The notes beneath the pieces were generated by a model, which worked only from the letters and a program-made list of their open reading frames with translations, was not told where the DNA came from and searched no databases. A stretch of DNA of 64,000 nt from Rhodospirillales bacterium (GTDB taxonomy: Bacteria; Pseudomonadota; Alphaproteobacteria; Kiloniellales; JACOMY01), in NCBI GenBank assembly GCA_014324045.1, contig JACOMY010000007.1, positions 1 through 64,000 on the forward strand, read 5' to 3'. A program made the position numbers and the translations under genes. Below, piece after piece: positions 59,456-64,000 of the stretch. Each line of letters opens with the position of its first letter. Positions within the stretch are counted from its first letter, which is position 1.

Positions 59456-60334
59456 ATGGACGTCCTTCCCTATATCCTGGTCACTGCCGTCACAGTAGGC
59501 GCCATGTACTCCCTGGCGACCCTCGGTCTCTCCCTGGTCTGGGGCGCCATGGGCATGCTGAACATGGCGCACGGCACCATGCTGACCCTCGGCGGCTATG
59601 CCGCCTACAGCGCGGTCACCACCCTGGGTCTACCCTGGTACTTCGGCTTCGTCGCCGCGATCCTGCTGGGCGCGCTGGTCGGCGCGATTCTCTACTACGG
59701 TCTGGTGCGTTTCATGCTGCGCAATCCGGCTTTCGAGACCAACATCATCATCGCTACGGTGGGCATCGCCATCGCGCTGGAGAACCTGGTGCTTAAGATC
59801 TACGGCGGCCAACCCCTGGGACAGCCGGTCAGCCTGCACGGCACGCTTCGGCTGGGGGTGGTACCGGTGCAGACCCAGAACATCCTGATCGTGGTCATGT
59901 CGGTGACGATCATGGTGCTGGTCGCCTGGACCCTGAAGACCAGCCGGGTAGGCCGTGCCATCCGGGCTACCGCCCAAAACCGGGAGGCCGCCCAGTTGAT
60001 GGGCGTACCTATCCGCAAGGTCTATCTGAAGGTCCTGGCGATCTCCGGCGCGCTGGCCGGCGTCTCGGGCGTCCTTCTCTCCTCCCTCACCCAACTCTCG
60101 CCGCCGCTTGGCAACGATCCTATGTTGAAAGCCTTTATCATGTGCGTGGTGGCGGGCCTGGGCAACCTGCCCGGCAGTGTGCTGGCAGCCTTCGTGCTGG
60201 CCCTAGTCGAGGCCTGCACCCAGTTCTATCTGGGCGCGCGCTGGGGCTTTCCCGTCCTCCTGATTCTGGTGATCCTAGCCCTTATCTGGCGTCCCTACGG
60301 CGTTTTCGGCCGGACCCAGGTGACCCGGCTTTAG
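59456..60334 (+). CDS. LivH-like ABC permease
   Basis: A 292-residue permease of the LivH/UrtB type with eight helices. GAMYSLATLGLSLVWGAMGM, NMAHGTMLTLGGYAAY and RAIRATAQNREAAQLMGVPI (the coupling segment) are diagnostic. It starts 12 bases after the LivF-like gene and precedes LivM by ten. Confidence 0.92.
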   Translation: MDVLPYILVTAVTVGAMYSLATLGLSLVWGAMGMLNMAHGTMLTLGGYAAYSAVTTLGLPWYFGFVAAILLGALVGAILYYGLVRFMLRNPAFETNIIIATVGIAIALENLVLKIYGGQPLGQPVSLHGTLRLGVVPVQTQNILIVVMSVTIMVLVAWTLKTSRVGRAIRATAQNREAAQLMGVPIRKVYLKVLAISGALAGVSGVLLSSLTQLSPPLGNDPMLKAFIMCVVAGLGNLPGSVLAAFVLALVEACTQFYLGARWGFPVLLILVILALIWRPYGVFGRTQVTRL

Positions 60335-60344
60335 GGAGCAGCCC

Positions 60345-61349
60345 ATGCTTAGCGGCGTTGCCCGCGATATCCTGATCGCCTTCCTCTTCCTGGCCGTCTT
60401 CGCCACCCTGCCCTTCGTGCTGGACGGGCGTTACTATACCGGCCAGATCGTGACGATCTTCTTCTACGCGGTGGTCGCCTCCCAGTGGAACCTGGTGTTC
60501 GGCGTCGCCGGTATCTTCTCGTTGGCGCAGATGGCGCTCTTCGCCTTCGGCGCCTATGCCACCGCGATGCTGGGCTTCTATCTGGATTGGAGCGTTTGGG
60601 CAGCCATGCCGCTGGCCGGCTTGACCACCGTCCTGGTCTCGATTTTGATTGGCCTCGCCTGCCTGCGCCTGACCGGTGCCTACGTGGCCCTGCTGACCCT
60701 GTCGATCGCCCAGGTCGTGTATTTCCTGATCGTGACCGACACTGACTGCTTCGTGATGGAGGGCGTGCGCTGCCGACAGTTCACCGGCGGTGCCGTCGGC
60801 TTTTCCCAGTTCGGCGATCTCGGGACGCGCAAGGCCTTTCGCGGCGACTGGCTGACGGCCAACTACTTCATCGTGCTGGCCCTGCTGATCGTCTCCATGC
60901 TCTTCACCTACGTAATCGTGAAGAGCCCCATGGGCCTTGCCTTCCGGGCGCTTAGAGACAACCCCGGCTATGCCATCTCGCGCGGTATCGGCCGCTTCAA
61001 GTATCAGCTTCTGGTGTTCGGGCTCTCGGCCTTCTTCACCGGCATCGCCGGGGGTCTCTGGGCCAGCCACTTCCGCGCCATCGGTCCCAATCTTTTGAGC
61101 CTCTCCTTGATGCTTTTTGTGTTGGCGACGATGGTGGTAGGCGGCGTCGGGCGCTTCTGGGGGCCCCTGGTGGGAGCCATCCTGCTGGTCGGCGCAGACG
61201 AAGTCATGCGGGAGTTTGGCGAGTACCGCACCCTGGGTCTCGGTCTGATCCTCGCCGTCTTCGTAGTGGCCATGCCGCAGGGCATCGTCGGCCTGCTGAA
61301 GGCCGGTGCAGCATGCCTGCGCAGGCGTCTGAAAGAGACAGCGGGCTAA
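60345..61349 (+). CDS. LivM-like ABC permease
   Basis: A 334-residue permease of the LivM/UrtC type. FGVAGIFSLAQMALFAFGAY and FRALRDNPGYAISRGIGRF (coupling loop) are typical. It completes the channel. A loop with Cys-rich insert (TDTDCFVMEGVRCRQ) in the periplasmic part is unusual and may form a disulfide. Last gene of the DMFase-like operon; the convergent glycosyltransferase ends 78 bases further. Confidence 0.9.
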   Translation: MLSGVARDILIAFLFLAVFATLPFVLDGRYYTGQIVTIFFYAVVASQWNLVFGVAGIFSLAQMALFAFGAYATAMLGFYLDWSVWAAMPLAGLTTVLVSILIGLACLRLTGAYVALLTLSIAQVVYFLIVTDTDCFVMEGVRCRQFTGGAVGFSQFGDLGTRKAFRGDWLTANYFIVLALLIVSMLFTYVIVKSPMGLAFRALRDNPGYAISRGIGRFKYQLLVFGLSAFFTGIAGGLWASHFRAIGPNLLSLSLMLFVLATMVVGGVGRFWGPLVGAILLVGADEVMREFGEYRTLGLGLILAVFVVAMPQGIVGLLKAGAACLRRRLKETAG

Positions 61350-61427
61350 GATCGGATGGCGTCGATGCAAAGGCTCCGACGCCCTCCAGCTTTACTGCGT
61401 TGGAAAGGAGTGCAGGCACAGCGCGGC

Positions 61428-64000
61428 CTATTTCTTCTTGCCTCCTTTGGTCGGATAGAGGCTGGGCGTTTCGGCTATCTCCATGAGGAAGCGCCGGGCC
61501 TTCACCCCCTTGTCCGCCTCACCCAGGTGCAGCAGGCTGCCGCCGGCGGCCGCCCGGGTCACGATCTGGCCGTGCACTTCTTCCGACTGCGGATAGGCCT
61601 TGATGGAAATCCAGGCGCGGTAGATCGTGCTCCCCTCGGCATCGACGCCGATCGGCACCGCGGCGGCGAAAGACTCGACATCGCCGACCGCTGTGCTGGA
61701 ACGCAGCAGCTGACCGCCGTCCAGATCGAACACAGCCTCGGCCCGCGGCCGATTCTTTACATCCGTCAGCCAAAGAGTGACGAAACGGCGGCCGCTGGCC
61801 ACAAGGTCGATGGCCACGGTGACCGGTTGACCGGCCGTGATATGCCCTTTGATGGCACTGCGGTGAACCCGCAGCGATTCAGTCTCGGTCAGCAGGCAGA
61901 AAAAGTCTTCGGAGCGCTTTCCCACCATCTCCAGTCCGGCCAACTGCCAGTCGGAATTCGGGCGCCCGGCGGACGCCAACACCGATCCCGGGCGTGGTTG
62001 TTCCGCCGCCTCCCAGATCTCCAGACCCTTCTCTTGCGGATCCGACACGGGCTCTTCGTAAGCCAGGTTCTCGCCGCTTTCGAGGACCGCGGCCGCGATG
62101 GCGGGAAGCGCGGTACCGGCCGGCAGGGCCAGAAGATGGCCGCGCGCCCAAGGCAGGTCGGAGACCATCGGATAGGCTGCCAGGCGACGGAACGCACGCT
62201 CCTCCTCGTCTCCGATCTGCGGATGGTCTTCGGCCAGGCAAACCAGATAGCCCTCTTGCGTCAACTGCTCGGCCAGCGCGGCATGGGGCGCGCCCGCGCC
62301 GTCGTCGAAGGCCACGGCGGCTGCCTTGGGCTTCATCCTGCCGATCAGGCCGACAGTGACCTCGGCCAACGCCGGATCGTTCCCCACCATGACCTCGACT
62401 GCCTTGACCCCGGCGGCTGTGCAGTAGGCCTGCACCTGATCCGTCAGTTCCGTCTCGCCGGCCAGGGCCTCGACATGCATGCGGGCCGCCAACTCGGGGG
62501 GATGTTCCTTCAATCGTGCAGAGGCGCGTTCGGCCGCATAAGCGCTGGCCGCGATGCTGAGCCCCTTGCCTCCGGCGCTCACCAGCTGCAGCGGCTGATC
62601 TTGCCGTGCTTCCAGCAGTGTAAAGATCTTGCCACCCCGCGCACCGTGCAGCAGCGCGCGTAGGGCTTCCAGCGGGCGTGCCCGTCCCGCTTGGCTGGGC
62701 TCAAACGGCCCAAGGAGTGCCACCGGCGCCGCCCCGGCCGCCGACGGCGGGTCCACCAAAGGCGCGGTCTCCGGGCCGGGCCGGCTGTCGATGATCTCCT
62801 GCGCCAGACGCTGCCACGAGTTGGCCTGGAAGTAGAGCGTTGCCGAGCTTCGGAATCCCTGAACCGGGCCGCCCTCTCCCTTCAGCAGAGACACCACGGC
62901 ACGCGCCACTTCCGCCGGCGTTTCCCGGTCGGCGACGATGCCGCTACCGTACTTCCTGACCACCTCGGCCAGGAAGGTGCCGCGCATGACCACGCTGGGC
63001 GTGCCGACGTAGAGCGCGTCGATGATGATGCCCGAGGTGCGGTCAGCGAAGTCCGGCGGCAGATAGGGCAGTACCACGGCGCTGCAGCTACGCAGTGTCT
63101 CGATGAAGACGCCTTCCTCAATATGGCCTTCCAGCAGCGTGACGTAGGGATAGAGCGGGTCTTCAGCCGGATTGCCCTTGCGCGGGAAGGGGGAGGCCCG
63201 GAATACCAGTTCCACTGGTTCATCGGCCATTAGTTCGACCACCCTGAGGGCCGCCCCGTACAGCATCCCTGTCCCCTTCTCCGCCCGGTTCGTCGAGGGA
63301 AATAAGACGCGCTTGGTCGCGCGCTCCGGCGGCGGGGCGCGCAGCAACTCCAAGGCCCGCTCGTCGGCGATCAGCGGTGAGGGATGCGCGGCCACCGGCA
63401 GAGCGATCCCCGAGCGCTCCATAATCTGGCGCCGCTGGTGCGCGGTCATGCAGGTGATCGTCAGACGCGGATCGCGTTCGGCGGCCTGCAGCAGCCACAT
63501 CCACTGCTTCAGGAAGCCGGCCTTCCAAGCTTCGACGGTACGAAACCAGAAGAGATTGACATGGGCGCTAACCCGCGGCCGCAGGCGCAGGATGCGATAG
63601 AGGACCGCCGCATGCTCCAGGCTGCCGCAATACATATAGATATGGACGCGCCCCGACGTCGCTTTCAGCGCACGGTCCACGGCCGCGGAGAACTCCGTCA
63701 AGACCTCGCTGCTGATCGCATCGATGTAGGCTTGGGTCTCTTCCGGCTTGTTTGCCAAGGTCCAGGAAAAGGTAAAGAGCGAGGCGTCTACCTCCTTCGC
63801 GCCCTCGCCATTGCTGCCCTCCGCCATCTTCCATTCGGCGTTGGAGGCGATGCGATAGGCCAGCCCACCGGCTTCCACCTTGGGAGCCAGGCGCATCTCG
63901 TAGTTCCAGAAGTGCCCGATCTTGTCCTTCAGGTCAGGCGTCATCGAGAGGACGACCGGGTCGTGCTCGTCGACGCCGGCGGGCGGTAGAACGACCGGTT
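61428..64000 (-). CDS. Large glycosyltransferase-like protein, cut by the right edge
   Basis: At least 857 residues; the frame stays open to position 64000 without a clear start (the residues before MTPDLKDKIGHFWNYE also look coding), so the 5' end is missing. The N-terminal part resembles family-4 glycosyltransferases: VFRASPFPRKGN, VLPYLPPDFADRTSGIIIDA (the donor-site Glu replaced by Asp-type context) and GTPSVVMRGTFLAE. After about residue 420 comes a second region of unknown fold, ending in a beta-rich tail and a KGGKKK end. It is probably a cell-surface polysaccharide enzyme, unrelated to the neighbouring catabolic operon and convergent with it. Confidence 0.7.
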   Translation of the reverse strand, partial: PVVLPPAGVDEHDPVVLSMTPDLKDKIGHFWNYEMRLAPKVEAGGLAYRIASNAEWKMAEGSNGEGAKEVDASLFTFSWTLANKPEETQAYIDAISSEVLTEFSAAVDRALKATSGRVHIYMYCGSLEHAAVLYRILRLRPRVSAHVNLFWFRTVEAWKAGFLKQWMWLLQAAERDPRLTITCMTAHQRRQIMERSGIALPVAAHPSPLIADERALELLRAPPPERATKRVLFPSTNRAEKGTGMLYGAALRVVELMADEPVELVFRASPFPRKGNPAEDPLYPYVTLLEGHIEEGVFIETLRSCSAVVLPYLPPDFADRTSGIIIDALYVGTPSVVMRGTFLAEVVRKYGSGIVADRETPAEVARAVVSLLKGEGGPVQGFRSSATLYFQANSWQRLAQEIIDSRPGPETAPLVDPPSAAGAAPVALLGPFEPSQAGRARPLEALRALLHGARGGKIFTLLEARQDQPLQLVSAGGKGLSIAASAYAAERASARLKEHPPELAARMHVEALAGETELTDQVQAYCTAAGVKAVEVMVGNDPALAEVTVGLIGRMKPKAAAVAFDDGAGAPHAALAEQLTQEGYLVCLAEDHPQIGDEEERAFRRLAAYPMVSDLPWARGHLLALPAGTALPAIAAAVLESGENLAYEEPVSDPQEKGLEIWEAAEQPRPGSVLASAGRPNSDWQLAGLEMVGKRSEDFFCLLTETESLRVHRSAIKGHITAGQPVTVAIDLVASGRRFVTLWLTDVKNRPRAEAVFDLDGGQLLRSSTAVGDVESFAAAVPIGVDAEGSTIYRAWISIKAYPQSEEVHGQIVTRAAAGGSLLHLGEADKGVKARRFLMEIAETPSLYPTKGGKKK

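Noticed and set aside
61358..61383. GGCGTCG/CGACGCC hairpin between two convergent genes as a terminator
   Set aside because: Only a 7-bp stem with a 12-base loop and no T-run; stems of this size are common by chance in GC-rich DNA.
1..64000. tRNA, rRNA, CRISPR or intact insertion sequences
   Set aside because: I looked through the intergenic stretches on both strands and found no cloverleaf-like segment, no regular spacer-repeat array and no transposase reading frame.

Overview
This window is chromosomal DNA of a GC-rich bacterium, most likely an alphaproteobacterium of the Rhodospirillales/Kiloniellales type. The marker genes are a TrcR (DUF1013) cell-cycle regulator, alphaproteobacterial SecB, an RpoE/ChrR sigma and anti-sigma pair, a PhoR-like kinase, and many uptake transporters for osmolytes and N-methylated compounds. 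I found no rRNA, tRNA, CRISPR array or intact insertion sequence.

Layout. 0-2 kb is an accessory edge: a 565-residue protein of unknown function with an in-frame 66-bp tandem duplication, and the start of another gene running off the left edge. 2-7 kb carries a molybdenum hydroxylase operon (FAD, Fe-S and Mo subunits plus a MoaD/ThiS-like protein). Downstream lie a decayed duplicate of its last part and a frameshifted ankyrin gene. 7.6-11.7 kb holds a small membrane protein and a dipeptide/oligopeptide-type ABC transporter without a visible binding protein. 12-18.8 kb is a minus-strand island: a TRAP transporter, a 3-hydroxyisobutyrate-dehydrogenase-like enzyme, an internally deleted aldehyde dehydrogenase remnant, and two adjacent genes matching the two halves of the D-glutamate cyclase DGLUCY.

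19-27.6 kb is a betaine-type operon: a divergent DeoR regulator, then binding protein, ATPase, double-length fused permease, choline-kinase-like protein, and a dimethylglycine/sarcosine-dehydrogenase-like enzyme. 27.9-28.4 kb is a short SmtB-metallothionein operon. 28.4-37.9 kb mixes housekeeping or stress genes (RpoE/ChrR, PhoR, SecB, TrcR) with several pseudogenes: a BetI-like repressor, a second PotD-like binding protein, and a DddP-like M24 enzyme.

37.9-46.1 kb holds an acyl-CoA synthetase, a Rieske oxygenase with a BetI-type operator in front, a PotBCA-like ABC transporter whose binding protein gene probably lies 10 kb away at 29.9 kb, a Rhizobium-type asparaginase and a quinone-oxidoreductase-like protein. 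46.3-48 kb is an AT-rich foreign insert (unknown protein, TagO/VasI-like secreted protein broken by one base, restriction-endonuclease-like protein). 48.2-61.3 kb carries two flavin oxidoreductases of the N-methyl amino acid type, an AraC regulator, and an operon for an N,N-dimethylformamidase-like iron enzyme with its own urea/amide-type ABC transporter. The right edge is a large glycosyltransferase-like gene cut by the window.

Taken together the region looks like a hub for taking up and breaking down small methylated nitrogen compounds and amides (betaines, dimethylglycine/sarcosine, formamide-like amides, D-glutamate-related compounds), with active gene decay. The substrate assignments are inferences from family and context.
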